The notes under the pieces: generated by a model
Database searches by the model: none
What the model saw: only the letters and a program-made list of their open reading frames with translations
Told to the model about the DNA's origin: nothing
Program-made: the position numbers and the translations under genes
From: Thereva unica
Lineage: Eukaryota; Arthropoda; Insecta; Diptera; Therevidae
DNA: 64,000 nt
Direction of reading: 5' to 3'
Assembly: GCA_949987705.1 (NCBI GenBank)
Contig: OX465281.1
Location: 174,730,516 to 174,794,515, forward strand
In this document: one piece after another, positions 51,592 through 62,239 of the stretch
Position numbering within the stretch: position 1 is the stretch's first letter
Layout of the letters: each line of letters starts with the position of its first letter

Positions 51592-52590
51592 TATTGTGCA
51601 TTTTTCGGCTCCAATCTTTCCATCGATGACCAGGCTGTTGCCACTACGCTGCAGTTGCTTGATAGTGGTGATGATGATACCGGGGGCTTCGATTTCCCCG
51701 ACTAACTCCCGCCCCATGGAGTTAGTCTTTATTCGTTTCCCGGCTGCTGTCTGCGGGGAGACACGGAGTCATTGTTTTCGGCCTCCCTCTGATCACCTTT
51801 CCGCCGATGTCTGCATTTTTCACAACAAGTTCCGCCACTCCTATTTTCGGGAGACTCTGCTCTCCTTCGCTTTCTGCAATTCCTTTGCAAATGACCCGGT
51901 TCACTACAGTTCCAGCATCGGAGTTGACCGCGTACTTCTGTTGAATTCATTCTGTTGCAAATATCCTCTGTTGTGTGGATCTCTCTGATGCGGATAGCAC
52001 TTCTTGATGCTTGCTTCGCTGCTTCGTATGCCAGAGCATACGCCAAAACTTCTGCAGTATTCTTCTTTCCGGCCAATTGCAAGTCCCGCTCAGCAAATGC
52101 GTTAAGAAGAACCTCTCTTGCTACTTCGTTGATGTAGTCTTGGCCGAAGCTAGGATAAGCCAGTAGCACTAACCTCTCGATATCGGCGCATAGTTGTTGT
52201 AAAGTTTCTCCTGGCTTTTGGAGTCGATTGCGAAGTTGAAGTCGATAAACCTCTTGCATGTGCTGATCACCGTAACGCATTTCCAGCGCTTGAACTAAGA
52301 ACCCGTAGCTGTTACGATGTTCTGCTGGTATTGACTGCAATATTTCTGCTGCTGTGCCCCTTAGTGACAACGTTAAGGCCGTTGCTTTTTCCTCCTCAGT
52401 CCAGAAATTGCCTGTTGCTGCTGCTTTGAATTGAAGCTTGTAAGTAGGCCATGGGCTTTGCCCGTCGAAAGTTGAAGGCTGTAGTTTCCTAACTCCGATG
52501 ACTTCGTGAGATGCTGCCGCTGGGTGGTGAATCTTTACCCTTTCTAGATCGGCTCTGACGGTTTCTAGTTCAATTCGAGTTTTCCCAGAT
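51592..52590 (-). pseudogene. Gypsy A2 gag capsid and zinc knuckle
   Basis: Sense: SPWPTYKLQFKAAATGNFW, GTAAEILQSIPAEHRNSYGF, ALEMRYGDQHMQEVYRLQ, LCADIERLVLLAYPSFGQDY, then CWNCSEPGHLQRNC (CX2CX4HX4C), a basic tail and CCEKC. It runs to the protease lead-in interrupted by BEL2. Compared with A1 a small in-frame deletion removes part of LQQAARLAEKK. Confidence 0.88.
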
Positions 52591-53110
52591 CATTCTTTAC
52601 ATTTGCCTTGATGGAAGATTCGAGACTTTCCAGATCATTCCTTACATTTACTTTCATGTTTTCCAGCTTATTGTCGACAGATAGTGAGAATTATTCGATT
52701 TTCAGCTCCAGCTGGTTCTTCTGTTCTTCCATCGACTCTTTGAGTTCTGCGATCGAGCGTTCATGAACTACTGTTAACATTTTTTGTTCAACACGCCAAC
52801 ACTTCCGCCTTGATCTCTGTTGTCGCTTTCCTCATATCTGCCTTCATCTTCGCTGATATACGCTCTTGCGTTTCCTTCATCTCTGCCGATGCACGTTCTT
52901 GCACTTCCTTCACCTCTGCCGATGCACGTTCTTGCGCTTCCTTCATCACCATCAATGTTTTAAAAAGTTCTGCCATACTCACTGTCGTTTCTTCTGGCTC
53001 CGCTTCTACCTCGTCTTCAAACATGTAGGTTTCAGCATCCTTACCTTCGTTCACCATAGCTTCTCGAAGCAGGGCGGTTAGGGCATTTTTAGCCCCCACT
53101 GTTGACAGCG
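52591..53110 (-). pseudogene. Gypsy A2 gag N-terminus
   Basis: The frame begins MGAKNALTALLREAMVNEGK at 53099 and contains VSMAELFKTLMVMKEAQERA, then tandem heptads (ASAEVKEVQER, ASAEMKETQER, ISAKMKAD) forming a coiled coil. It stops at AEVLAC and shifts frame near 52790 into the second coiled-coil repeat, which is shorter than in A1. Confidence 0.85.
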
Positions 53111-53820
53111 CTTACTTAATTCTCTTTTCATCTCCACATTGCGCAAATCCACAAACTTTCGACCCATTTTATTAATAAGTCCTTATTTCTCACGCACAAA
53201 ATTTAAATTCCAGTCACAATTATTATTCAAGTTCACCTATTTCACTTATCTCTTAATTAATCCCACTTCTGACACCAATTTTTACGTTTTTACGGCTTTA
53301 CGGATTCGTAGGATTAATTAAGGAATACACTTTTTAATTATCCACACAAAATTTATTGCAAACCAAAACACAAACACAATTCTTACAGTTCACTCACTAT
53401 AATCACTTCTAATGTACTATCTCGCACTATTAAATTCTATCTATCGCTTTATAGTTCACTTTTTAATCACTACTTTTCACTGTTCTCACTTTAAAACACT
53501 TTTATCGCCTTTCAAATCAAACTGACTCTTTCAGCGCCTGTAAGCCGCTTTTATATCCAAGCTCCACCTTTATCTAACTTCTTGAATCTTCGTCCCTTTT
53601 CTCGAGCCTAGTGGTATGTTCTTTTCTTTTCGTCCAGAAGCTTGAAGTTGTCTTCACTTATCGCGCGTTCCAAGTTTAGTTTAGTACATAAATCATTAGT
53701 TCAGACAACAACCACAGTCGTTAACGACAATCGTTGATTCAGCTTTTTATTTTATTTTTATTTTATTTTATTAATTCGCCAAACAAGGCACACTTAAACT
53801 ACGTATACATAACACTTAAA

Positions 53821-55693
53821 TTATAGCATGGTATACAGTCTTTTTATATTACCTACTATTGTCAAGGAGGGGGATGTTAGTAGGGATCTGAGTATTTTCT
53901 TATAGGATGCCTTGTTGAGTGAAGGGGAAAAACAGGAGCTATGGCTATTGAAAACCATACAGCATCTGTTGACGGGCTCGTTCCTTGCGTAATCGGTACG
54001 GTGTGGATATTCCCTAAGTAATTTAGTGTGTCGTGTGTGGCGGACTACATCATTGAATTTGATCTTGTCCGACAGAAATTTCACTTTAAGCTTTCCACTT
54101 AGGACGTCAAAGGCAACGCAAGATATGAGCAATTTTCTCCTGCTAGATAGCGGCATGATATCAAGCACTTTGAGCCTGTCCAAGTAGTGCGGTAGGGTTT
54201 GGTAGTCATGTGGGTTGTGTAGATGTCTCAGGGCGAAGAGGAGAAATCTCTTTTGAACTGATTCGATCCGCCTGCTGCTTACTCGCAATATGGGATCCCA
54301 GATAGGACACGCGTATTCCAGGATAGGGCGGACTAGAGAACAGAAGAGTGTTTTTGTGACCCATACATTATCGAACTCTTTGGCTCTTCTCTTTATGAAA
54401 CCAAGAAGTTTGTTGGCTCTGGCAGTGATATTATCGTAGTGCAGGTTGAAATTGAGTTTTTTGTCTAGAACCATGCCTAGATCTACGATATGATCGACCT
54501 CATTCAACATTATGCCATTCAGATAATAGTCCTGCTTCTGTGCGTTTTTTCCACGGGAGAAGGTAATTGCATGGCATTTGCTGGTGTTAAGTTGCAATTT
54601 GTTCGTAGTGCACCAGTCTTGTAAGGCATTCAGTTCCGCCTGCATGAAGGAAACATCACTTTGGGTCTTAATGACGCTATAGATTTTAAGATCATCTGCG
54701 TAGAAGAGGTGAAGAATATTTATTAGTTTTTCCGACAGATCGGAGATGAAAATATTGAAAAGGAGAGGACCAAGATGACTGCCCTGAGGAACACCAGAGG
54801 TTACTTCGATCTCATTAGATAGAAATCCTTGGAATCTGATAACCTGTGTTCTTCCATTCAGATATGATTTTAACCATTCCAGGGCAGGACCTGATATTCC
54901 AAATTTTAATAATTTTGCAATTAAGATGGCGTGGTCCACTCGATCAAAGGCCTTGCTGAAATCAGTGCACACAACATCCAATTGATGGCCGCTCTCCATT
55001 CCGCATAGTAATTCGGAGATTAGGACCATGAGGTTAGAAGTTGTTGAACGCCCTTTCCGAAAACCGTGCTGTTGTTCGTTAAGGTATGGGTCGATAAGAG
55101 GGGCAATCTTGTCATAAACCAGTTTTTCAAAAATCTTAGGAATCGATGATAAAATGGCAATGCCCCTATAGTTGTCCACCGAGTGCTTATCACCGGATTT
55201 GTAGATTGGTGTTAGGTAGGATTTCTTCCATAGCGTGGGAAACTTTCCTAACGATAAAGATTTGTTAAAGAGGAGATAAAGAGGGAATGCAATATGTTTT
55301 GAGCAGCTCTGCAAGAAAATAGGAGGGAGAAGGTCGGGACCATTACCTTTTTTAATGTCAAGATTGTTCAGACCCGTCAAAATCTCGTCAACAGAAAGAG
55401 ATATACCATTTATTAGCTGGGTGTCAGCGTGCCCACTAGTTAGATTAGTTGTTACACTGGACATGGGGCTATAAATTTCCCCAAACCTATCAGCGAACAT
55501 GTTGCAAATTTTTTGAGGGCACGAGGAGTGTTTTCTACCATTCGTCATTGTCGTTGGGTACCCCGAGGTTTTCCGTTTAAAATTAACATAATCAAAAAAT
55601 TTTTTGGGATCACTTATGATGTTATCGCCAACAGAATTAATATATGTAGTGTAGGCCTCGCGAGACCTAAGATTAAATTCTGAGGCTAACCTG
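53821..55693 (-). pseudogene. LINE2 reverse transcriptase
   Basis: The sense frame holds GPDLLPPIFLQSCSKHIAFP, YLTPIYKSGDKHSVDNYRGI, QHGFRKGRSTTSNLMV, VVCTDFSKAFDRVDHAIL, SGVPQGSHLGPLLFNIFISD, LFYADDLKIY (Y-A-D-D) and SLVRPILEYACPIWDP. The 575-codon stretch to the stop at 53821 is uninterrupted. Upstream it meets a MITE at 55694. Confidence 0.92.
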
Positions 55694-56018
55694 GAGCGCG
55701 TTCAAAAACCTTACTATAGTAAACCACGAGGTAAGCTGTGGTTATGCTACATCACTTCACTTAACCACGAAAGTTTATGTTTAACCATGGAGGTTTTTGA
55801 ACGCAAAAAATTGTTTTTATTCTTCTTCTTCCTAACTATCGCTAACCATGCTCCCAAGGATGGTTAAAATTTAACTACACCATGGTTAACCACAGGAGTT
55901 TTTGAACGCCAAAAAGTTATGCTCGTGGTTATGTTGTAGTTAACCACGGAGTTTTTGAACGACAAAAGTTTACCATAGTTACCCATGGTTAACCATAGTA
56001 AGGTTTTTGAACGCACTC
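55694..56018. mobile_element. 325-bp MITE in LINE2, CTG duplication
   Basis: The ends GAGCGCGTTCAAAAACCTTA and, inverted, GAGTGCGTTCAAAAACCTTA are flanked by CTG (55691-55693 and 56019-56021). The interior repeats TTAACCATGGTTAA-like palindromes and TTTTTGAACGC several times in both orientations. Non-coding. Confidence 0.78.
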
Positions 56019-57060
56019 CTGATGTATTCGGAGTTCAATCGCTCGTTTACATACGTGGTTTTTCTGATCATATTATATAATTTATTTCTTTGATTACGGA
56101 GAAATCTAGTCTCTCTATCCAGCCATGGTTCCGATACTTTATCCCGTTTTTTAATTTTGGGTACATATTTGTCGATGGTGTTGAAGATGATATCGTAGAA
56201 ACATGATACTATCTCGTCAAGATCATTACTAGATAGCTTATGTTCCCAGTCGACTAGGGATAAATCAAAGCCAATACTGTCCAAGTCCGCATTCTTAAAA
56301 TCATAAACAATTGTATTGTTATATGATGTACGATGATTGGGGACTGAGTAATTTAGCTCGAGTGACCATGCGGAGTGGTGTATAGAGTTAGTGAAAAGGT
56401 TATCCTAGTCGAAGACGGGTAGAATATTCACCTCCTCGTATAAATTGGTGAAGATAAGGTCTAGCCATTTACCATAAGAATTTGGTTGTCCAATAATTTG
56501 ACATTACCGTAAAAAGTGTCGATAAGCTTTATATCGACGGCATTAATGACATTAATTGGAAGTAATTTATTATCTTCCTCGTCAGGGATGAATGAAATGT
56601 TTGGCCGGTTAAAATCGCCTAGTATAAGTATGATGTCGTTATCGCGGAGTCTCGTTAACTTCCTCCACTATACGTAATAAATCATCATAATTAGATTCGT
56701 CGGAATTAGGGGGGATATAGATCGTGCCGAAGAATGTATGCTTCAGGGCAGATTTGATACGTATGAAGACGTGTTCAAAGGATTTTGAACGAGGAGTCGT
56801 AATCAATTCACTATCTAAAGAGTTTTTGACAGCTATAAGGACTCCACCCCCTCTTGTGAGACCAGTGGAACTGTAGTCTCTATCGCACCTGTAGATTGTC
56901 CAGCTGCTGTCCAAAATTTCTTCATTAAGGAATGAATCATTTAACCAGGTTTCGGTGAGTACAAGTACATTATAACGACATGATTTGGAGTCAATAAAAA
57001 GATTATTAATTTTGGTTCTAATACCACACAGTTGTGGTAAAAGATTCTTATCTCGGGTAG
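56019..57060 (-). pseudogene. LINE2 endonuclease
   Basis: Sense translation: RTKINNLFIDS, YNVLVLTETWLNDSFLNEE, YRCDRDYSSTGLTRGGGVLI, FFGTIYIPPN and then, after frame breaks near 56640 and 56400-56500, NSIHHSAWSLELNYSVP and VDWEHKLSSNDLDEIVSCFY. These are apurinic-endonuclease motifs of jockey/CR1-type ORF2, with at least two frame disruptions. It joins 55693 across the MITE at SEYIR. Confidence 0.85.
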
Positions 57061-57114
57061 GATAGGTTTACGGAGAAGCGACGGGGAGGGATCGGCAATT
57101 GGGGAAGTAACTAG

Positions 57115-57677
57115 TTATGGGCGGTAATAACTATTCGCCTCATCGCGGCTTTTTTGGAACTGTGAAACAAGTAGCGATCTTACATGAGCAGCATAAGCGG
57201 AGAGATCCTTATCGACTTGTTGGGAGTTAACGTCGTAATGCTCGTGGCACCTAGTGTACAGTTCGAGCAAGGCAGCATGATCCGTGGGAAAACCTTCGTG
57301 TTGGATCGCGATGGTAAGGCTGGTCCTTGTTTTATCATGAATACAGGTAGAATCAGGCTTATTATGCATGTAGGCGAGGAAAAGCCTAACATTGTCATAA
57401 ACCTTCATTTCTCGTAACCGAGATAGCAAATACCGACTATCACTCGAATCCGCTGAGATCAAGGTGTTTTTTACAATCGGCGGTTGTAATGGGTTCAAGA
57501 AAGCAGGTTGTTGCTGCGGCTTACAGAAACATCCACCGATTCCCGTGTGTCATTCGTAGCTGAAGGAAGTTGTGTCGGAATCGAATTATTTTCAGCGAAG
57601 GAACGACCGCCAACGATGACGTGACTACGAGCGAAGTTAGGGTAAGGATTGTGAGTAGTATGGCGTACTGTATTCAT
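57115..57677 (-). pseudogene. LINE2 ORF1
   Basis: The ATG at 57677 begins MNTVRHTTHNPYPNFARSHV and reads to a stop at 57495. A one-base shift continues as FLNPLQPPIVKN, REMKVYDNVRLFLAYMHNKP and HAALLELYTRCHEHYDV to 57115. No zinc knuckle is visible. Position fits ORF1; the function is inferred from context only. Confidence 0.55.
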
Positions 57678-57719
57678 TGTTAGTGTTTTAACGGACAGAT
57701 GGCGCATAAATCATCACAA

Positions 57720-58003
57720 TGTGGCCGCATTTAACGAACAACAACGCTTTTGCCGACAAGAAGATAAACTACAAGGAGAGAAAAACAGCGCGACGGTTTT
57801 AACCAGCGGTAGAAGATCGAATTAAAGTAGTTGAATCGCCAGCCATTCTTTTTCAAGAATGTTTTCAGAAAAAAAGTGTATTTTTATTTTAAGAAATTAA
57901 ATTGTCAACTTTCTGTTCAATAAACTGTATCATTATTTGTATAATCAAAGTGTGATTATTTATTGTAGTGTTGGACCTAAATTGTAACCATAAACCCGCT
58001 ACA
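57720..58003 (+). repeat. Gypsy C 5' LTR
   Basis: 284 bp. Differs from 61905-62188 at TTTTTCAAGAATG / TTTTTCAGGAATG and TTTTAAGAAATT / TTTTAAAAAATT. AATAAACTGTATC near 57920 may be the polyadenylation signal region. Confidence 0.92.
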
Positions 58004-58006
58004 TAT

Positions 58007-58015
58007 TGGTGACCC
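58007..58015 (+). promoter_or_regulatory. Gypsy C primer-binding site (tRNA-Trp type)
   Basis: TGGTGACCC, three bases after the LTR, complements the 3' end of insect tRNA-Trp (GGGTCACCA). tRNA-Trp priming is known for CsRn1-type elements. Confidence 0.7.
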
Positions 58016-58067
58016 TTGTGTAAATAAAAAATCTCAGTGCGCGTCTCATAAAATTTCGCGGTACTAA

Positions 58068-59078
58068 ATGCCTACTGAACATTCGCCAACTCGAGGAAAA
58101 AGTGGAGCAAATGACGAATTTGATCCATTAAAGAATCATCGAGACACAGATAAGCAACTCAATGCAAGTGAGACGACATTGCAAAGTCATTCAAGTGGTA
58201 AGTAGAGCTCGGATTCACAACAACTCCGACCTCAAAATCCGCCATTAAACAATCTCGCTTCCAATAACTATGGCGAATACGGGCAACAAAACCAAGTTCT
58301 GGCAGTCAACAAACCTCAAGTTCCTGATTTTTATCGAGATGATCCAAAAACATGGTTTTTGGTAGTAGAAACTGAATTCAGATCATTTCCAAATTGCAGC
58401 GATAATATCAAATTCAGCACCGTCATCAAAGCATTGGCATTCTCAGTCAACCTCCTGAGCGCAACAAATTCGAAGCCGTAAAAAAGATAATCATAGAGCG
58501 TCTTGCTAGCTCAAGACAAAAAGATATCCGCAAATTATTGAAAGGCATGACTCTGGAAAATCGCAAACCTTCACAACTCCTCAGAGAGATGAAAGATATC
58601 GCTGGCACTTCCATTGATACAGACATTTTGCACCAACTTTGGCTAGATTGCTTACCTGCTGACATTCGTACACTCCTAATCATTAATGACAATGAAAACT
58701 TAGAAACGTTGGCTAAAGTGGCAGATCGCATTATGGAAGCACGAGGCTCATTCGTCATGTCAACAACTACTGCCGTAGACCGCATCGATCCTCCGATTAA
58801 AGCTTATAAAGATTTAGAAAAGAAGATTGATGATACACAGGCAATGCTTGCTACATGCGTCCGCGAATTCAAGATAGTAAAGGACCAGCAAACACAACTT
58901 GCTCAGCAACTGCAACAGATTTATAATCCTCCAGTTCGTGTCATACCACAAGTACAACAACAACTTGCACAAATACCTCAACAGTTTTGCAGTAGATCAA
59001 AGTCAAGAAATCGCAGGCATGACGATCAGGGCGTCTGCTATTATCACCAAAAATTCGGAAGCGATGGGGCCTTTTTGA
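58068..59078 (+). pseudogene. Gypsy C gag, fused to reverse transcriptase by deletion
   Basis: The ATG at 58068 begins MPTEHSPTRGKSGANDEFDP. An in-frame TAG at 58203 and a frameshift near 58450 break it. Conserved parts are PQVPDFYRDDPKTWFLVVET, KLLKGMTLENRKPSQLLREM, LHQLWLDCLPADIRTLLIIN and a Gln-rich coil. It ends at GVCYYHQKFGSD, the first half of the Gag zinc motif, which is joined directly to reverse transcriptase (FEYVVMPFGL) at about 59080. Protease and about 200 codons of polymerase are missing. Confidence 0.88.
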
Positions 59079-60672
59079 ATACGTCGTCATGCCATTTGGA
59101 TTGAAGAATGCAACACAAACGTTCCAGAGATTCATGGATTCCATTTTTAGAGGCATGGATTTCGTTTTCGTTTATATTGACGACATTTTGGTAATGTCCA
59201 ATGGTAAAAAGCAACACGAAGAGCATCTCAGACAAGTTTTTGAAAAACTTAAGGAGTATTCACTTAGTATTCACGCTTCAAAATGCGTCTTTGATCAATC
59301 ACAAGTCGATTTTCTTGGTTACACCTTAAACTCCCAAGGTTGCTCACCAACAGCAGAACGACTTGACAAAATTCATCAATTTCCAAGACCTGAAACAGTC
59401 ATGGAGCTCCAGAGGTTCTTGGGAATGATAAATTATTACCGCCGCTGTATACCTGAAGCTGCAAAACTACAAAAGCCGTTGTATGAATACATAAAACCAA
59501 CAAAGAAAAAGGACAAAACTAAAATTCTTTGGACAGAAGAATCAATTGAGGCTTTTAATGCGTGTCAACGTTGCCTAACATCAACCACTTGTTTAGCTTT
59601 TCCATCACCTACTACAGATCTAGCTCTCTCCACTGATGCTTCCTCAACTGGCATTGGAGCAACGTTAGACCAACTCGAAGATGGTACTTGGAAACCGTTA
59701 GGACATTTTTCAAGGAAACTAAGTAGTGCTGAACGGAACTACAGCACTTATGACCGAGAATTATTAGCAGTTTTCGCTGGAATTAAACATTTTCAAGACC
59801 TTCTTGATGGTCGTTTTTTCATCGTAAAGACCGATCACAAACCTCTTATCTACGCTTTTCAGCAGAAGTTAGATAAAGCTTCCGATCGTCAGCGCAGACA
59901 ACTTGACTACATCTCACAGTTTACTACAGATATTGTTTATGTGAAAAGCAGCGAAAACATAGTTGCCGATGCCTTGTCACGAGTTAATACTATTAATATG
60001 CCTACAAAACTTTCTTTTAAAACCATTCATGAAGCCCAAGAGGACGACGAAGAGCTAAAAGATCTCATTGAGAATCCAAACTCACTGAAACTTCAACAAC
60101 TAGAGATAGAAGGCACGAAAATCTACAGTAATATTACAAATAAAACAGTTCGACCTTACATTCCCAAGACCCTTAGAAAGACTGTTTTCGACATGATACA
60201 TAATATTGCTCACCCTAGCAATAGGAGCACCTCTCGGACTTTGTGCGAAAAATATGTGTGGCCCAGTATTCGTAAGGATGTTCTCATTTGGTGCCGTCAA
60301 TGTCTGGCCTGCCAAAAAGCTAAAGTACACCGCCACAACAGAATAAGACCAAATCATATTGACGTGCCGGATGAACGCTTCAGTCATATTCACATGGACA
60401 TCATATTTCTACCTGAAATAGAAGGTTATAAGTACTGCCTAACCATTATAGATCGATTCTCAAGATGGCCTGTAGCTGTTCCACTGCGCAACATCACCGC
60501 TGACACTATCACGACAGTGCTGTTTGACCACTGGATAGCTCATTATGGTACTCCATTGACTATTACTACCGACCAGGGAGCACAATTTGAGTCTTCTTTC
60601 AAGCTCTGGCAAGGTTCATCGGCGCTAAGAAAAATCGGACAACTCCTTACCACCCTCAATCGAATGGGATAG
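59079..60672 (+). pseudogene. Gypsy C reverse transcriptase (C part), RNase H, integrase core
   Basis: Open for over 520 codons: VMPFGLKNATQTFQRFMDS and VFVYIDDILVMSNG (Y-I-D-D); RNase H ALSTDASSTGIGATLDQ, YDRELLAVFAGIKHF, VKTDHKPLIYAF and NIVADALSRV; integrase zinc finger IHNIAHPSNRSTSRTLCEKY and CRQCLACQKAK; core HIHMDIIFLPEIEGYKYC and ITTDQGAQFESS. A one-base loss near 60597 shifts the frame before the catalytic Glu. Confidence 0.9.
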
Positions 60673-61237
60673 TGGAGAGATGGCACAGAACCCTAAAGGC
60701 AGCCCTAATGTGCTCACCTGAACCTTGGTTTAAAATACTTTTTACAATATTATTGGGACTGAGAATGAGTTATAAGGAAGACCTCAAAGCCACTCCAGCG
60801 GAAATGTTATATTACCTTGAGAATACCTGGTGAATTTTCGTGACTAATGACCTGAATCCAGATCCTGAAATTTTTGTGCAAAAACATAGAGAATATATGC
60901 GTGCCTTACGACCGACACCCACAGCACATCACTCGAGATCTAGAATGTTTATCTTGAAAAACTTAGACACCTGTTCACATGTTCTCATTCGTTCAGATCA
61001 CGTAAAAGCACCTTTGGAACCTCCATACACAGGACCCTTCAAAGTGGAAGAAAGAATATCGGATCGAGTCTTCAAAGTAAACGTAAATGGTGAAATCAAA
61101 ACAATTTCTGTTGACCGCCTAAAACCGGCATTCGTCACAAAGACAGACGACTTGTTCAATGAAGAAGAAACCGTTCCTGTACAGCAAATGCAACCACATC
61201 ATTGGAAAGCCTCGTTGGATCGCCCTGTCAAGACTTA
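60598..61237 (+). pseudogene. Gypsy C integrase C-terminal part
   Basis: After the shift the frame has TTPYHPQSNGIVERWHRTLK with the catalytic Glu, and after a second one-base loss near 60835 FVTNDLNPDPEIFVQ, CSHVLIRSDHVKAPLEPPYT, GPFKVEERISDRVF (GPY/F-type module) and KTISVDRLKPAF. The reading ends at a TAA created by the MITE insertion at 61238; the original tail appears to continue after 61850. Confidence 0.85.
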
Positions 61238-61846
61238 AGCCCTGACCTAATATTCCGTACCGTACCGTAACCGTAAGTACCGTAGCCTACGAACATAAGT
61301 GTTCACATGGCACCGACCTAAATTGACTTAATAAACTTGCCGAATGTTCGTTAAATTCTCGAATGGTCCGTAATGGTGCCGTAAGAATGGCACGAAACCT
61401 TAGCATCCGTTAGCTATTTAAAAAACTTGTTCACATTTTAACAATTGTTTTAAAAATTGGAGCAGTAAATGACTTGAAATATTATAATTATTACCCTACA
61501 CAACAATCTTTCAAATTTCCATTTCCTTTTTTTCTACAAATAATCATAATAAGTAGGTTAGTGTTGTAAAATACGACACCCTTTGTTGTTTTTATAAAAC
61601 AATAATGTCCGTTCCAATGTGGCCCTGTACTCATTTATGAGGGTCTGATCACTTCTAATCTGTTTGTAATGCTTCCACAGCTTAAATAATGCAAATAAAT
61701 CTCTTAAATCTTTGTTTATGCTATCCATTTTGCACTTGTCACTTGCCACTTTACGTTTTCATTTAGGGCACCTGTCAAAATGCCGTAACTGAGCTCAGAT
61801 TCGTTCAATTTTGTTACGGTACGGTACGGAATATTAGGTCCAGGCT
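61238..61846. mobile_element. 609-bp MITE with TTA duplication
   Basis: The ends AGCCCTGACCTAATATTCCG and, inverted, AGCCTGGACCTAATATTCCG are flanked by TTA (61235-61237 and 61847-61849). CCGTACCGTACCGTAA repeats lie just inside both ends. A small minus-strand frame (61558-61749, MDSINKDLRDLFALFKLWKH) is present and not recognised. It truncates gypsy C pol by about 20 codons. PIF/Harbinger-type by target. Confidence 0.8.
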
Positions 61847-61887
61847 TTACCAGAGAAAAGTCACTTTCAAATCTCCCTCTGTGACTC

Positions 61888-61904
61888 AACCGGGGGGGAG
61901 TGGA
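61888..61904 (+). promoter_or_regulatory. Gypsy C polypurine tract
   Basis: A run of seven G followed by AGTGGA directly precedes the 3' LTR. Confidence 0.7.
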
Positions 61905-62188
61905 TGTGGCCGCATTTAACGAACAACAACGCTTTTGCCGACAAGAAGATAAACTACAAGGAGAGAAAAACAGCGCGACGGTTTTAACCAGCGGTAGAAG
62001 ATCGAATTAAAGTAGTTGAATCGCCAGCCATTCTTTTTCAGGAATGTTTTCAGAAAAAAAGTGTATTTTTATTTTAAAAAATTAAATTGTCAACTTTCTG
62101 TTCAATAAACTGTATCATTATTTGTATAATCAAAGTGTGATTATTTATTGTAGTGTTGGACCTAAATTGTAACCATAAACCCGCTACA
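61905..62188 (+). repeat. Gypsy C 3' LTR
   Basis: Partner of 57720-58003; ACAA follows at 62189-62192. Confidence 0.92.
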
Positions 62189-62239
62189 ACAATACTTAAT
62201 AAACGTTCACACCAAAACTTATTTATTTAAAACCACACC

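Larger units (their letters stand above)
53749..57685 (-). mobile_element. Non-LTR retrotransposon LINE2 in the A2 LTR
   Basis: Minus-strand element with a 5' end at about 57685, ORF1 57115-57677, an endonuclease-reverse transcriptase ORF2, and an A-rich tail (TAAAATAAAATAAAAATAAAAT in sense) at 53749-53770. A short T/A run at the LTR joins serves as target duplication. Frame order and motifs are those of jockey/CR1-type LINEs. A 325-bp MITE splits ORF2. Confidence 0.85.
40372..57718 (-). mobile_element. Ty3/gypsy copy A2, internally deleted
   Basis: Sense order: 5' LTR (57718-57686 and 53748-53280), tRNA-Leu primer site at 53261-53277, gag 51592-53110, protease 45549-46025, a pol remnant 44778-45197, and the 3' LTR shared with A3. 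Reverse transcriptase, RNase H and integrase are deleted. Nested inside are BEL2, a palindromic MITE, LINE2 and the transposon in the shared LTR. Confidence 0.85.
53280..57718 (-). repeat. Gypsy A2 5' LTR, split by LINE2
   Basis: LTR sequence from TTTTACGTTTTTACGG (first TG mutated) to AGCTTTTT at 53748, then LINE2, then TTTTAACGGACAGATGGCGC to CATCACA at 57686-57718. Removing LINE2 gives about 500 bp. Gypsy C starts two bases further right. Confidence 0.88.
57720..62188 (+). mobile_element. Ty3/gypsy element C (CsRn1-like)
   Basis: Identical-length 284-bp LTRs (57720-58003 and 61905-62188), TGTGGCCGCAT to CCCGCTACA, two mismatches by eye, with the 4-bp duplication ACAA (57716-57719 and 62189-62192). 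tRNA-Trp-type primer site, gag, reverse transcriptase-RNase H-integrase and a G-rich polypurine tract are present. Protease and the start of reverse transcriptase are deleted, and a MITE breaks the pol end. The left duplication includes the last three bases of the A2 LTR. Confidence 0.92.
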
